64,000 bases of DNA from Capra hircus (GCF_001704415.2 NC_030827.1:43218271-43282270), one strand, 5' to 3'; shown: positions 23,490 through 34,688, numbered from the stretch's first letter. A program made the numbers and translations. Notes: generated by a model not told the origin, from the sequence alone.

Positions 23490-23960
23490 ATGAACTTCCA
23501 GATGATCAAGCTGGTTTTAGAAAAGGCAGAGGAACCAGAGATCATATTGCCAACATCCACTGGATCATGGAAAAAGCAAGAGAGTTCCAGAAAAAACATC
23601 TATTTCTGCTTTATTGACTATGCCAAAGCCTTTGACTGTGTGGATCACAATAAACTGTGGAAAATTCTTCAAGAGATGGGAATACCAGACAACCTGACCT
23701 CCCTCTTGAGAAACCTATATGCAGGTCAGGAAGCAACAGTTAGAACTGGAAATGGAACAACAGACTGGTTCCAAATAGGAAAAGGAGTACGTCAAGGCTG
23801 TATACTGTCACCCTGTTTATTTAACTTACATGCAGAGTACATCATGAGAAACGCTGGGCTGGATGAAACAAGCTTGGAATCAAGATTGCCGGGAGAAATA
23901 TCAATAACCTCAGATATGCAGATGACAGCACCCTTATGTCAGAAAGTGAAGAGAAACTAA
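23490..23960 (+). pseudogene. BovB reverse transcriptase fragment
   Basis: A 156-residue frame with motif A FIDYAKAFDCVDH (residues about 42-54) and motif B GVRQGCILSPCLFN (about 99-112), both intact at the protein level. After MRNAGLDE the frame is shifted, so the YADD-type motif C at 23912-23930 is out of frame (read as SDMQMT). The protein is thus inactive although two of the three palm motifs are perfect. Confidence 0.87.
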
Positions 23961-24182
23961 AAAGCCTCTTGATGAAAGTGAAAGAGGAGAGTGAAAAAGT
24001 TGGCTTAAAGCTCAACGTTCAGAAAACAAAGATCATGCCACCTGGCCCTATCACTTCATGGGAAAGAGATGGGGAAAAAGTAGAAACAGTGTCAGACTTT
24101 ATTTTTTTGGGGCTCCAAAATCACTGCAGATGGTTATTGCAGCCATGAAATTAAAAGACACTTACTTCTTGGAAGAAAAGTT

Positions 24183-24602
24183 ATGACCAACTTAGATAGT
24201 ATATTCAAAAGCAGAGACATTACTTTGCCAACAAAAGTCCATCTAGTCAAGGCTATGGTTTTTCCAGTGGTCATGTATGAATGTGAGACATGGACTGTGA
24301 AGAAAGCTGAGCACCAAAGAATTGATGCTTTTGAACTGTGTTGTTGGAGAAGACTCTTGAGAGTCCCCTGGACTGCAAGGAATTCCAATCAGTTCATTCT
24401 AAAGGAGATCAGTCCTAGGTGTTCTTTGGAAGGACTGATGCTGAAGCTGAAACTCCAATACTTTGGTCACCTCGTGCACAGAACTGACTCATTGGAAAAG
24501 TCTCTGATGCTGGGAGGGATTAGAGGCAGGAGGAGAAGAGGACGACAGAGGATGAGATGGCTGGATGGCATCACCGACTCGATGGACATGAGTTTGAGTT
24601 AA
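24183..24602 (+). pseudogene. BovB C-terminal region fragment
   Basis: A 139-residue open piece with MTNLDSIFKSRDITLPTKV, WTVKKAEHQRIDAFELCCWRRLLRVPWTARNSN and GRQRMRWLDGITDSMDMSLS. These are diagnostic of the BovB C-terminal region after the RT. The same blocks recur in the other copies in this window. It ends at a stop near 24602, just before the terminal repeat. Confidence 0.85.
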
Positions 24603-24740
24603 CTCCGGGAGTTGGTGCTGGACAGGGAGGCCTGGTGTGCTGCAATTCATGGGGTTACAAAGAGTCAGACATGACTGACTGACTGAACTGAACTGAAACA
24701 TTTATTTTATTGAAGTATAGTTGATTTACCATGCTGTATT

Positions 24741-24780
24741 AATTTCTAATTAATTAATTTCTAATTAATTAATTTCTAAT
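24741..24780 (+). repeat. 15-bp tandem repeat, 2.7 copies
   Basis: The unit AATTTCTAATTAATT occurs at 24741-24755 and 24756-24770 with a 10-base partial copy at 24771-24780, all identical. It appears to be an expansion of L1 3'UTR sequence. Confidence 0.85.
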
Positions 24781-24826
24781 GCACAACATGATATATATAT
24801 GTACATGTACATGCATGATAATTTGC

Positions 24827-25029
24827 TTCAGTTTTGTCTAAGTCTTTGTGCCTCTATGTACCATAGCCTGCCAGGCTCCTCTGTCCATGGATTCTCTAGG
24901 CAAGGATACTGGAGTGGGTTGCCAGGCCCTCCTTCAGGGGATTTTCCAGAACCAGGGATCAAACCCATGTCTCTTATGTCTCCTGCAATGTCAGGCATGT
25001 TCTTTACCACTTGTGTCACCTGTGAAGCC
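24827..25029 (-). mobile_element. Bov-tA SINE
   Basis: The minus strand reads from a tRNA-Glu-like head at the right (GGCTTCACAGGTGACAC) through the BovA body (CCTAGAGAATCCATGGACAG) to a degenerate tail. No clear TSD was seen. Confidence 0.8.
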
Positions 25030-25030
25030 T

Positions 25031-25074
25031 ATGTGTGTGTGTGTGTGTTTGTGTGTGTGTATATATATATATAC
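25031..25074 (+). repeat. (TG)n followed by (TA)n microsatellite
   Basis: A TG run with one TTTG interruption passes directly into a TA run. It lies next to the head of the Bov-tA. Confidence 0.9.
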
Positions 25075-25164
25075 ATATAAATTTTCATATTCTTTTCTAA
25101 TATGGTTTATCACAGGATAATGAATATAGTACCTGTGGTATACAGTAAGAACTTTTTTTAAATC

Positions 25165-25465
25165 TTTCAATTTCCTTTATTTTTTTATCATTATATATTA
25201 TTATAATTTTACTTTACAATATTTTATTGGTTCTGCCACACATCAACATGATCCACCTTGGGGATACACGTGTTCCCCATCCTGAAACCCCCTCCCACCT
25301 CCCTCCCCTTACTATCCTTCCGGGTCATCCCAGTGCACCAGCCCCAAGCATCTTGTATCGAATCTGGACTGGCGATTCATTTCTTATATGATATTATACA
25401 TGTTTCAGTGCCATTCCCCCAAATCGTCCCACCCTCTCCCTCTCCCACAGAGTCCAAAAGGCTGT
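25165..25465 (-). mobile_element. 5'-truncated L1_BT 3'UTR insertion
   Basis: The minus-strand L1_BT 3' end has its T-rich (A-tail) side at 25165-25200 and the landmarks CATCAACATGATCC, GGGTCATCCCAGTGCACCAG and CACCCTCTCCCTCTCCCA. Host L1 sequence lies on both sides. Confidence 0.82.
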
Positions 25466-26561
25466 TCTTATTTATCCATTCATATATAAGAGTTTGAATT
25501 TACTATCCCAAACTCCCAATTCATCCCTCTTTCTACTCCATCTTCCCCTTGGCAACCACAAGTCTGTTCTCTATATCTGTGAGTCTGTTTCTGTTTCACA
25601 GATAAGTTGTGTAATATTTTAGATTCCACATATAAGTGATATCACATGGTATTTGTCTATCTCTTTCTGATTTACTTCAGTTAGTATGATATTATCTAGA
25701 TCCATCTATGTTGCTCTAAATGTCATTATTTAAATTTTTTATGGCTGAGTTATGTTCTATCATATATATGCATAACATCTTCTGTTTTTATCAATCAATG
25801 TATATATGCTTTTTTTAAAAAAATTATTTTGTATTGGAGGATAGCTGATTTACAGTATTGTGTTCTTTTCATGTGTACAGAAAAACAATTTAGTTATACA
25901 AATACATATATCTATTTTTTTCAGATTGTTTTCCCATATATGTTATTACAGAGCATTGAATATGGTTCCTGTTCTATACAGCATGTCTTTGTTGACTATC
26001 TGTTTTATATATGGTAGTGTCTATCTGTTAATCCCAACCTTCTAATTTATCCCTCCCCCAACTTTCACCTTTGGTAACAATAAATTTGTTTTCTAAGTCT
26101 GTGAGTCTATTTCTATTTTATAAATAAGTTCATTTGTATCACTGTTTTAGATTCCACATATTAATAACATCATATGATATTTGTCTATTTCAATCTGACT
26201 TACTTCACATGGTGTGATAATCTAGATCCATCCATGTTGCTGAAAATGGCATTATTTCATTATTTTTATGGCTGAATAGTATTTCATTGTATACACGTGA
26301 ATCACATCTTCTTTATCCATTCATCTGTAATGGATATTTAGGTTTCTTCCATGTCTTGGCTATTGTATATTGTGTTGCAATGAATATTGGGGTACATGTA
26401 TCTTTTGAAATTATGTGTTTCTCCAAATATAAACCCAAAGTGGGATTTCTGGGTCATATGGCAGTTCATAGTCATATGGCAGGCCATAGTGGCCTTGCCA
26501 ATTTACATTCTTACCTAGAGTGTAGGAGTGTTACCTTTTCTCAACACTCTCTCCAGCATCC

Positions 26562-27733
26562 AAGGCTTCTGCTTTATTGACTATGACAAAGCCTTTGACT
26601 GTGTGGATCACAACAAACTGTGGAAAATTCTTAAAAAGATGGGAATACCATACCATCTGAGCTGCCTCCTGAGAAATCTATATGCAAGTCAGGAAGCAAC
26701 AGTTAGAACTGGACATGGAACAACAGACTGGTTCCAAATAGGAAAAGGAGTACATCAAGGCTGTATATTGTCACCTTGCTTATTTAACATGTTGAGAGTT
26801 TATCATGAGAAATGCTGGGCTGGATGAAGCACAAGCTAGAATCAAGAATGCTGGGGAAATATCAATGACCTCAGATATGCAGGTGATACCACACTCATGG
26901 AAGAAAGCAAAGAAGAACTAAAGAGCCTCTTGATAAAAGTGAAAGAGTGGAAAAGTTGGCTTAAAACTCAGCATTCAGAAAACTAAGATAATGGTATCTT
27001 GTCCCATCACTTCATGGCAAATAGATGGGGAAACAGTGGAAACAGTGACAGACTTCATTATTTTTTTTTTTTTGCCTCCATAATCAATGCAGATAATGAC
27101 TGCAGCCATGAAATTAAAAGACTCTTGCTCCTTGAAAGAAAAGTTATGACCAACCTAGACAGCATGTTAAAAAGCATAGACATTATTTGCCAACACAGGC
27201 CCATCTAGTAAAAGCTATGGTTTTTCCAGTAGTCATGTATGGAGGTGAGAGTTGGACTATAAAGAAAGTTGAGCACCAAAGAATTGATGCTTTTGAACTG
27301 TGTTGATGGAGAAGACTTTTGAGAGTCCCTTGGACTGCAAGGAGATCCAACCAGTCCATGCTGAAGGAGATCAGTCCTGAATATTCATTGGAAGGACTGA
27401 TGCTAAAGCTGAAACTCCAATACTTTGGCCACCTCATGCGAAGAACTGACTCATTTGAACGCATGTAAGAATTAAAGATTTTAAAATTTAAAAATAAATA
27501 AATAAATTAATTAATTAATTAAAAAAAAATAAAAGACCCTGATACTGGGAAATATTGAAGGCAGGATGAGAATGGGATGACAGAAGGAGACTGTTAGATG
27601 GCATCACTGACTCAATGAACATGAGTTTGAGTAGGCTGAGGGAGTTAATGGTGTACAAGGAAGCCCTGCTTGCTGCAGTCTATGGGGTCACAAGAGTTGG
27701 ACATGACTGAGTGACTAAACTGAACTCAACTGA
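26562..27733 (+). mobile_element. BovB LINE fragment (RT motif A to 3' end)
   Basis: It begins abruptly at RT motif A (CFIDYDKAFDCVDH, frame 26528-26827) and runs to the CTGAACTCAACTGAA end near 27733. Motif B GVHQGCILSPCLFN is readable; the following part is shifted. A T run at 27060-27073 and a 70-base L1_BT tail at 27457-27530 interrupt it. Confidence 0.88.
27457..27530 (+). mobile_element. Extremely short L1_BT 3'-end insertion in BovB
   Basis: Only the last bases of L1_BT (GAACGCATGTAAGAATTAAAGATTTTAAAATTTAAA-type end, then TAAA/TTAA-rich tail) are present. They interrupt the BovB sequence between ACTCATTTG and AAAAGACCCTGAT. The same L1_BT terminus occurs at 5457, 38419 and 38891. Confidence 0.85.
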
Positions 27734-27736
27734 AAT

Positions 27737-28322
27737 GGTAGTTCTCCAAGAGTCTGTTTCCCCAGTATGTGGAACTTCTGTAATAAACACACTGGCCTCC
27801 AAAGTCAAACTCCCTGGGGGTTCTCAGGCCTTTTGCTGTGTCCCCAGGTTGGGAAATCTGTTGTAGGTCCTAGAATTTCTTAACAGTGTGAGAATTTCCT
27901 TGCTTTAATTGTTCTGCAGTTTGTGGGTCATCTGCTGGGCAGCTCTATGGTGGGTAACACTGCCTGACCCCGGTCTGCTGCAACCAGAGGCCCTCTCCCA
28001 GCAGCAGGCCACTGCTGACCCATGCCTCCACAGGAGACACTCAAATATTCAAAGGTAGGTCTGGCTTAGTCTCTATGGGGTTTCTGGGTCCTAGTGCACA
28101 CAGGTTTTGGTTGAGCATCTCTGGCTGATATGGGGTTTGATTCTAAATGCTATTTTGCCCCTCCTACCATCTGATTGGGGTTTCTCCTTTGCCCTTGGAC
28201 ATGGGGATCATTTTGGTGGGATCCAACATTCCCCTGTGATGGTTGTTCAGCAGTGAGTTATAATTCTGAAATTCTTGAGGGAGAAAATGAGTGCAGGTCC
28301 ATCTACACTGCCATCTTGTTGT
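27737..28322 (-). mobile_element. 5'UTR fragment of an older ruminant L1
   Basis: On the minus strand it starts at about 28322 with CAAGATGGCAGTGTAGATGG, the typical L1 leader with a YY1-like start. It runs through GGGTTTGATTC/CCAACATTCCCCTG and CTCCACAGGAGACACTC landmarks to about 27737. It has fewer CpGs than the 1-1213 leader, so it is older. It lies between two same-strand BovB pieces without any L1 body attached. Confidence 0.72.
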
Positions 28323-28326
28323 GAGG

Positions 28327-30013
28327 CCACAGGACTGGAAATTGTCAGTTTTCGTTGCAATCCCAAAGAAGGCAACGTCAAAGAATGCTCAAACTACCAC
28401 ACAATTGCACTCATCTCACACATTTGCAGATTAGTGCTCAGAATTCTCCAAACCAGGCCTCAATAGTACGTGAACCAAGCATTTCCAGATGTTCAAACTG
28501 GACATAGAAAAGGGAGAGGAACCAGAGATAAAATTGCCAACATCCACTGGATCACAGAAAAAGCAAGAGTTCCAGGAAAAAAAAGTATACTGCTGCTTTA
28601 TTGACTATGCCAAAGACTTTGACTGTGTGGATCACAAAATCTGTGGAAAATTCTCCAAGAGATGGGAATACCAGACCACCTGACCCACCTCCTGAGAAAA
28701 ATTGTATGCAGATCAAAAAGCAACAGTTAAAAGTGGACATGGAACAACACACTGGTTCCAAATTAGGAAAGGAGTCTGTCAAGGCTGTATATCGTTGCTC
28801 TTTATTTAACTTATATGCAGAGCACTTCATGTGAAATGCCAGGCTGGAAGAAGCACAAGCTGGAATCCTGTATGTGAGACAGCAAAAGTGACACAGATGT
28901 ATAGAACAGACTTTTGGGCTCTGTGGGAGAGGGAGAGGGTGAGATGATTTGGGAGAATGGCATTGAAACATGTGTACTATCATGTAAGGAACGAATCGCC
29001 AGTCTAGGTTTGATACAGGATACAGGATGCTTGGGGCTGGTGCACTGGGATGACCCAGAGAGATGATATGGGGAGGGAGGTGGGAGGGGGGTTCATGATT
29101 GGGAACTCATGTACACCCATGGCGGATTCACGTCAATGTATGTCAAAACCAATACAGTATTGTTAAGTAAAATAAAAAATAACAACAAAAGAAAAATGTT
29201 GCCAGGAAAAATATCAACAACTTCAGATACACAGATGTCACCATCCTTATGGCAGAAGGCAAAGAGGAATTGAAGAGCCTTCTGATTAAAGTGAAAGAGG
29301 AGAGTGAAAAAGTTGACTTAAAACTCAGCGTTCAAAAAACAAAGATCATGGTATCCAGTCCCATCACTTCATGGCAATTAGATGGGGAAACAATGGAAAC
29401 AGTGACACCACACTTTATTTTCTTGGGCTCCAAACTCAATTAAGTTGGTGACTGCAGCCAAGAAATTAAAAGATGCTTGCATCTTCAAAAAAAAATCTAT
29501 GATCAACCTAGACAGCATATTAAAAAGAAGAAACATTACTTTGCTGGCAAAGGTCCATCCAGTCAAAGCTATGGTTTTTCCACTAGTCATGTATGGATGT
29601 GAGAGTTGGACCATAATGAAAGTTGAGCACTGATCAATTGATGCTTTTGAACTGTTTTGTTGGAGAAGACTGTTGAGAGACCCTTGGACTGGAAGGAGAT
29701 CCAACCAGTCCATTGTGAAGGAAATCAGTCCTGAATAGTCATTAGAAGGACTGATGGTGAAGCTGAAGCTCCATTACTTTGGCCAACTAATGTGAAGAAC
29801 TGACTCACTGGAAAGACCCTGATGCTGGGAAAGATTGAAGGCAGGAGGAGAAGGGGATGACAGAGGATGAGACGGTTGGATGACTTAATCGACTCAATGG
29901 ACATGAGTTTGAGCATGGTACAGGAAATGGTGATGGATAGGGAAGTCTATTATGCTGCAGTTCATGGGTTCACAAAGAGTTGGACACAACTGAGCACCTG
30001 AACTGAGCTGAAC
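28327..30013 (+). mobile_element. BovB LINE fragment, interrupted by L1_BT
   Basis: It begins in the segment before RT (CCACAGGACTGGAAATTG) and ends with CTGAGCTGAACTGAA at about 30013. Motif A (FIDYAKDFDCVDH, 28489-28683) and motif B regions are shifted relative to each other. 29249-29443 and 29445-29633 read the post-RT region (KVDLKLSVQKTKIM; SMINLDSILKRRNITLL). The L1_BT at 28867-29194 splits it. Confidence 0.88.
28867..29194 (+). mobile_element. 5'-truncated L1_BT 3'UTR insertion in BovB
   Basis: It starts at CTGTATGTGAGACAGC and passes GGTGCACTGGGATGACC and CATGGCGGATTCACG to AAAACCAATACAGTATTG and an A-rich tail. BovB sequence resumes at GTTGCCAGGAAAAATATC. Confidence 0.88.
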
Positions 30014-30200
30014 TGAATGGTAGCTCAGTTGGTAAAGAATCAGCCTGCAATGCTAGAAGACCTGGGTTTGATCTCTGGGTTGGGAAGATCCCCTGGAAAA
30101 GGGAAAGGCTATCCACTCCAGTATTCTGGCTTGGAAAATTCCATTGATTGTATAGTCCATGGGGTTGTGAAGAGTCAGACATGACTGAGTGACTTTCACT
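30014..30200 (+). mobile_element. Bov-tA SINE, 5'-truncated
   Basis: A tRNA-Glu head lacking its first bases (TGGTAGCTCAGTTGG, AATGCTAG, GGGTTTGATC) and a BovA body ending GACTGAGTGACTTTCAC. It directly follows the 3' end of the BovB and abuts the host L1 at TCCAGCAT. Confidence 0.82.
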
Positions 30201-30338
30201 TTCCAGCATTTATTGTTTTTAGAATTTTTAATGATGGCCATTCTGACTAGAGTGTGGTGATACAACATTGTAGTTTTAATTTGCATTTCTCTAATATTCA
30301 GTGCCTTTTCATACTGTTCAGGGGGTTTTGAAGGCATG

Positions 30339-32965
30339 CCAAAGAAATGCAAACTGGCAAAATGGTTGTCTGAGGAGGCCTTACAAATAGCTGTGAAAAG
30401 AAAAGACACTAAAAGCAAAGGAGTAATGGAAAGATGTACTCATTTGAATGCAGAGTTCCAAAGAATAGCAAGGAAAGATAAGAAAACCTTCCTTAGAGTC
30501 AATGCAAAGAAATAGAGGGAAACAATAGAATGTGAAAGACTAGAGATCTCTTCAGAAAATTAGAGATACCAAGCAAATATTTCATGCAAAGATGGGCAAA
30601 ATAAAGGACAGGAATGGTATGAACCTAAAGGAAGCAGAAGATATTAAGACGAGGTGTCAGGAATACACAGAAGAATTATACAACACAGATCTTCATAACC
30701 CAGGTAACCACGATGGTGTGATCACTCACCTAGAGCCAGACATCCTGGAATACGAAGTCAAATGTGTCTTAGGAAGCATCACTATGAACAAAGCTAGTGG
30801 AGGTAATGAAATTCCAGTTGAGCTATTTCAAAACCTAAAAGATGATGCTATGAAAGTGCTATACTCAGTGTACCAGTAAATTTGTAAAACTCAGGAGGAC
30901 TGGAACAGGTCAGTTTTTATTCCAATCCCAAAGAAAGGCAATGCCAATGAATGCTAAAACTACCACACAATGCACTCATTTCACACGCTAGGAAAGTAAT
31001 GCTCAAATTCTCCAAGCCAGGCTTCAACAGTACGTGAACTTCGACATGTTCAAGCTGGATTTAGAAAAGGCAGAGGAACCGGAGATCAAATTTCCAACAT
31101 CCATTGGATCATAAAAAAAACAAGTTCAGTTCAATCGCTCAGTTGTGTCCGACTCTTTGCGACCCCATGAATCGCAGCACACCAGGCCTCCCTGTCCATC
31201 ACCATCTCCCAGAGTCTACCCAAACCCATGCCCATCATGTTGGTAATGCCATACAACCATCTCATGCTCTGTCATCCCCTTCTCCTCCTGTCCTCAATCT
31301 TTCCCAGCATCAGGGTCTTTTCAACTGAGTCAGATCTTCACATCAGGTGGCCAAAGTATTGGAGTTTCAGTCCTTCCAATGAACACCCAGGACTGATCTC
31401 CTTTAGGATTGACTGGCTGAAGCTCCTTGAAGTCCAAGGGACTCTCAAGAGTCTTCTCCAACACCACAGTCCAAAAGCATTTATTCTTCAGCACTCAGCT
31501 TTCTTTATAGTACAACTCTCACATCCATACATGGCCACTGGAAAAATCATAGCCTTGACTAGACGGACCTTTGTTTGCAAAGTAATGTCTCTGCTGTTTA
31601 ATATGCTGTCTAGGTTGGTCATAACTTTCCTTCCAAGAACTAAGTGTCTCTTAATTTCATGGCTGCAATCACCATCTGATTTTGGAGCCCCCAAAAATAA
31701 AGTTAGCCATTGCTTCCACTGTTTCCCCATCTATTTCCCATGAAGTGATGGGACCAGATGCCATAATCTTAGTTTTCTGAATGTTGAGCTTTAAGCCAAC
31801 TTTTTCACTCTCCTCTTTCACTCTCCCCTTTCACTTTCAAGAGAGTTCCAGACAAACATCTACTTTTGCTTTATGATCACACCAAAGCCTTTGATTGCGT
31901 GGATCACCACAAACTCTGGAAAATTCTTAAAGAGACGGGAATACCAGAACACCTGACCTGCCTCCTGAGAAACCTGTATGCAAGTCAAGAAGCAACAGTT
32001 AGAACTGGACATGGAAAAACAAACTGGTTCCAAATCAGGAAAGGAGTGTATCAAAGCTGTTTTGTTTTTTTTTTTTTTCCCACCTTGCTTATTTATGTTA
32101 TATGCTGAGTACTTCTTGTTAAATGCTGAACTGGATGAAGCACAAGCTGGAATCAAGATTGCCTGGAGAAATATCAATAAACTCAGATATGCAGATGACA
32201 CCACCCTATGGCAGAAAGTGAAAAAGAACTAAAAAGCCTCTTGATGAAAGTGAAAGAGGAGAGTGAAAAAGTTGGCTTAAAGCTCAACATTCAGAAAACT
32301 AAGATCATGGCCTCTGGTCCCATCACTTCATGGCAAATAGATGGGTAAACAATGGAAGCAGTGACAGACTTTATTTTGGGGGGACTGTAAAATCACTGCC
32401 CATTATGACTGCAGCCATGAAATTAAAAGACGCTCCTTGCAAGAAACGTTATGACCAACCAGACAGCATATTAAAAAGCAGAGACATTGTTTTGCCAACA
32501 ATGGTCCATCTAGTCAAAGTTATGGTTTTTCTAGTAGTAATATATGGATGTGAGAGTTGGACTATAAAGAAAGCCGAGTGCTGAAGAATTGATGCTTTTG
32601 AACTGTAGTGTTGGAGAATACTCTTAAGAGTCTCTTAGACTGCTTGGAGATCCAACCAGTCAATTCTGTAAGAAATCAGTCCTGAATATTCACTGGAAGG
32701 ACTGATGTTTAAGCTGACATTTCAGTACTTTGGCCATCTGATGGGAAGAACTGACTCATTGGAAAAGTCCGTGATGCTGAGAAAGATTGAAGGTGGGAGG
32801 AGAAGGGGACAACAGAGGATGAGATGGTTGGATGGCATAACTGGCTAAATGGACATGAGTTTGAGTAAGCTCTGGGAATTGGTGATGGACAGGGAAGCCT
32901 AGTGTGCTGCAGGCCATGGGGTCTCAGAGTCAGATACGAATGAGCAACTGAACTGTATATGCAGT
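30339..32965 (+). mobile_element. BovB LINE, interrupted by an inverted BovB
   Basis: Plus-strand BovB from AAGAAATGCAAACTGGCAAAATGG (segment before RT) to GAGCAACTGAACTG near 32955. A likely TSD, GGTTTTGA(AG)GCATG, lies at 30324-30338 and 32966-32978. Frames: 30592-30879 (MNKASGGNEIPVELFQ), 31866-32108 (RT A/B) and 32330-32584. A T run at 32060-32077 disrupts motif B, and the opposite-strand BovB at 31125-31837 splits the element just before motif A. Confidence 0.87.
31125..31837 (-). mobile_element. BovB 3' fragment inserted in the opposite orientation into another BovB
   Basis: The terminal repeat (TTCAGTTCAATCG) is at the left edge, and the C-terminal region is read on the minus strand (31730-31488: DSILNSRDITLQTKV, YGCESCTIKKAEC). 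CAAG is duplicated at 31121-31124 and 31838-31841. The host BovB sequence resumes at GAGAGTTCCAGACAAACATC. Confidence 0.88.
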
Positions 32966-33289
32966 GGTTTTGAGCATGCTTTCATGTACTTTTTGGCCAT
33001 ATATACATCTTTGTAGAAATGTCTATATAGATATTCTTCCCATTTTTTCTTTGGATTGCTTTTGATGTTGAGCTTCATGAGCTGTTTGTATATTCTGAAG
33101 GTTAATCCCTTGTTGGTTGCATTGTTTGCAAATGTTTTCTCCCATTTTGTAGTATGTGTTTTCGTTTTGTGTATGATTTCCTTTGCTGTAAAAAAGCTTA
33201 TAAGCTTGTTTAAGTTTCATGTGTTATTTTTGCTCTTATTTGTATTGCCTTAGTAGACTGACCTAAGAAAACATTGGTATGATTAATGG

Positions 33290-34009
33290 ACATACAATTC
33301 TTAATAGTATCCTTTTTCATTGATTCTGTGGATAGGACAAAGGTTATTTGTATTTTAGATTCACTAAATTTAATGTGTTGCTTTTCATTGCCTACTTTCA
33401 AGATTTTCTCTCATTTTAATTTTTGGTCAATTTGGCTGTGATTTGCCTATATGTCATTTTCTCTTTATTTATCTACTTAGAGTTTTCTGGTTTTCTTGAA
33501 TCTTTTACTTGAAATATTTCCCCAAGTGTAGGAGATTTTAGCCATATGTCTTTAAATACTTTTCCAGGTCCATTTTCTTCTGGTCATTTATTCCTATCAC
33601 ACTATTATTAAGCCTTTGGTATTCATTGTCTCAAAGTAATTGACACTCAATTTTTTTCAGTTTTAAAAACCTTTCTTCTATTCCACCTACCTGACTATTT
33701 TTATTGATCAAATTTAATAACTCTCTATTATGTTAGGCACAATCTCTACTTAAGTCCATATATTTACTTTTTCACACAAGATATTGTGTTCTGTAAATTC
33801 CAATTAATTATTTTTATGGTTTTTATTAATACCTCTCTACTGTGATTCCCTTTGTAGTCATTAATTATGACAAGGTTAAACATTTTTTTTTCAGCTCTTA
33901 TATGGTAGACACTTTAAAATACTTGCTAGTTCCACATATGGACTGGCTCCTGGTCAGTCTTCATTAATGATGTTCTCCCTGAATATGGGCCATGTTTTTA
34001 TTCACAGGT
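33290..34009 (-). other. AT-rich DNA, possibly ancient L1 5' sequence
   Basis: Blocks near 33520-33660 (GTAGGAGATTTTAGCCATATGTCTTTAAATA, CTCAAAGTAATTGACACTCAA) weakly resemble, in reverse, the 5' region of old L1M elements. No frame or motif is convincing, so the assignment is uncertain. Confidence 0.3.
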
Positions 34010-34020
34010 ATGAAATGTAA

Positions 34021-34688
34021 GATCATGGCATCTGGTCCCATTACTTCATGGGAAATAGATGGGGAAACAGTCGAAACAGTGTCAGAGTTTATTTTGGGGG
34101 GCTCCAAAATCACTGCAGATGGTGATTGCAGTCATGAAATTAAAAGACACTTACTCCTTGGAAGGAAAGTTATGACTAACCTAGATAGCATATTCAAAAG
34201 CAGAGACATTACTTTGTTAACAAAGGTCCATCTAGTCAAGACAATGGTTTTTCCAGTGGTCATGTATGGGTGTGAGAGTTGGACTGTGAAGAAAGTTGAG
34301 CACCGAAGAATTGATGCTTTTGAACTGTGGTGTTAGAGAAGTTTCTTGAGAGTCCCTTGGACTGCAAGGAGATCCAACTAGTCCATCTTAAAGGAGATCA
34401 GTCCTGGGTGTTCACTGGAAGGACTGATGCTGAGGCGGAAACTCCAATACTTGGCCACTTCATGCGAAGAGTTGACTCATTGGAAAAGACCCTGATGCTG
34501 AGAGGGATTGGGGGCAGGAGGAGAATGGGACAACAGAGGATGAGATGGCTGGATGGCATCACTGACTCGATGGACATGAGTTTGGGTGAACTCCGGGAGT
34601 TGGTGATGGACAGGGACGCCTGGTGTACTGCCATTCATGGGGTTGCAAAGAGTCAGATACAACTGAGTGACTGAACTGAATTGAACTG
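34021..34688 (+). mobile_element. BovB 3' fragment
   Basis: It starts in the post-RT region (GATCATGGCATCTGGTCCC) and ends GACTGAACTGAATTGAACTG. The frame 33992-34336 reads TVETVSEFILGGSKITADGDCSHEIKRHLLLGRK and 34327-34674 the last part with MRWLDGITDSMDMSLGELRELVMDRDAW. The 11-base TSD ATGAAATGTAA is perfect at 34010-34020 and 34689-34699. Confidence 0.93.

Larger units (their letters stand above)
21730..24695 (+). mobile_element. BovB (RTE-clade) LINE, nearly complete (about 3.0 kb)
   Basis: It runs from near the 5' end (GTAGGTGTCCAATATGC) through endonuclease and RT to the ACTGACTGAACTGAACTGAA terminal repeat, compared with about 3.2 kb for the family. Frames are fragmented: endonuclease at 22126-22596, the endonuclease/RT junction at 22494-22685, RT at 23490-23960, and the C-terminal region at 24183-24602. 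No TSD was found; the flanks are an ancient L1 piece at the left and a different L1 3' end at the right. BovB is well known for horizontal transfer between squamates and ruminants. Confidence 0.92.
24696..25820 (-). mobile_element. Ruminant L1 3' end, interrupted by a SINE and an L1_BT
   Basis: Minus-strand L1 3'UTR starts at about 24700 (TTTATTTTATTGAAGTATAGTTGA) and continues at 25080-25160 (CATATTCTTTTC, GGTTTATCACAGGATA). It resumes at 25470-25810 (CCCAAACTCCCAATTCATCCC, CACATATAAGTGATATCACATGG). A Bov-tA (24827-25029) and an L1_BT piece (25165-25465) account for the gaps. Confidence 0.72.
25821..33285 (-). mobile_element. Old L1 (ORF2 end plus 3'UTR) split into three pieces by later insertions
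   Basis: Minus-strand L1 can be followed in three pieces. First, 25821-26561 runs from the 3' tail (TTATTTTGTATTGGAGGATAG) to CTCTCCAGCAT in ORF2. Second, 30202-30322 (TCCAGCATTTATTG...GATGGCCATTCTGAC). Third, about 32979-33285 (TGTTGAGCTTCATGAGCTGTTTGTATATTC, GACTGACCTAAGAAAACATTGG). The pieces are consecutive in L1 order, which proves one pre-existing element. Between the first and second lies the block 26562-30201, and between the second and third the BovB 30339-32965. No ORF2 frame survives. Confidence 0.75.

Noticed and set aside
24741..24780. CRISPR-like or regulatory direct repeats
   Set aside because: The 15-base units have no spacers and lie in an L1 3'UTR. They are a simple tandem expansion, and the genome is clearly mammalian.
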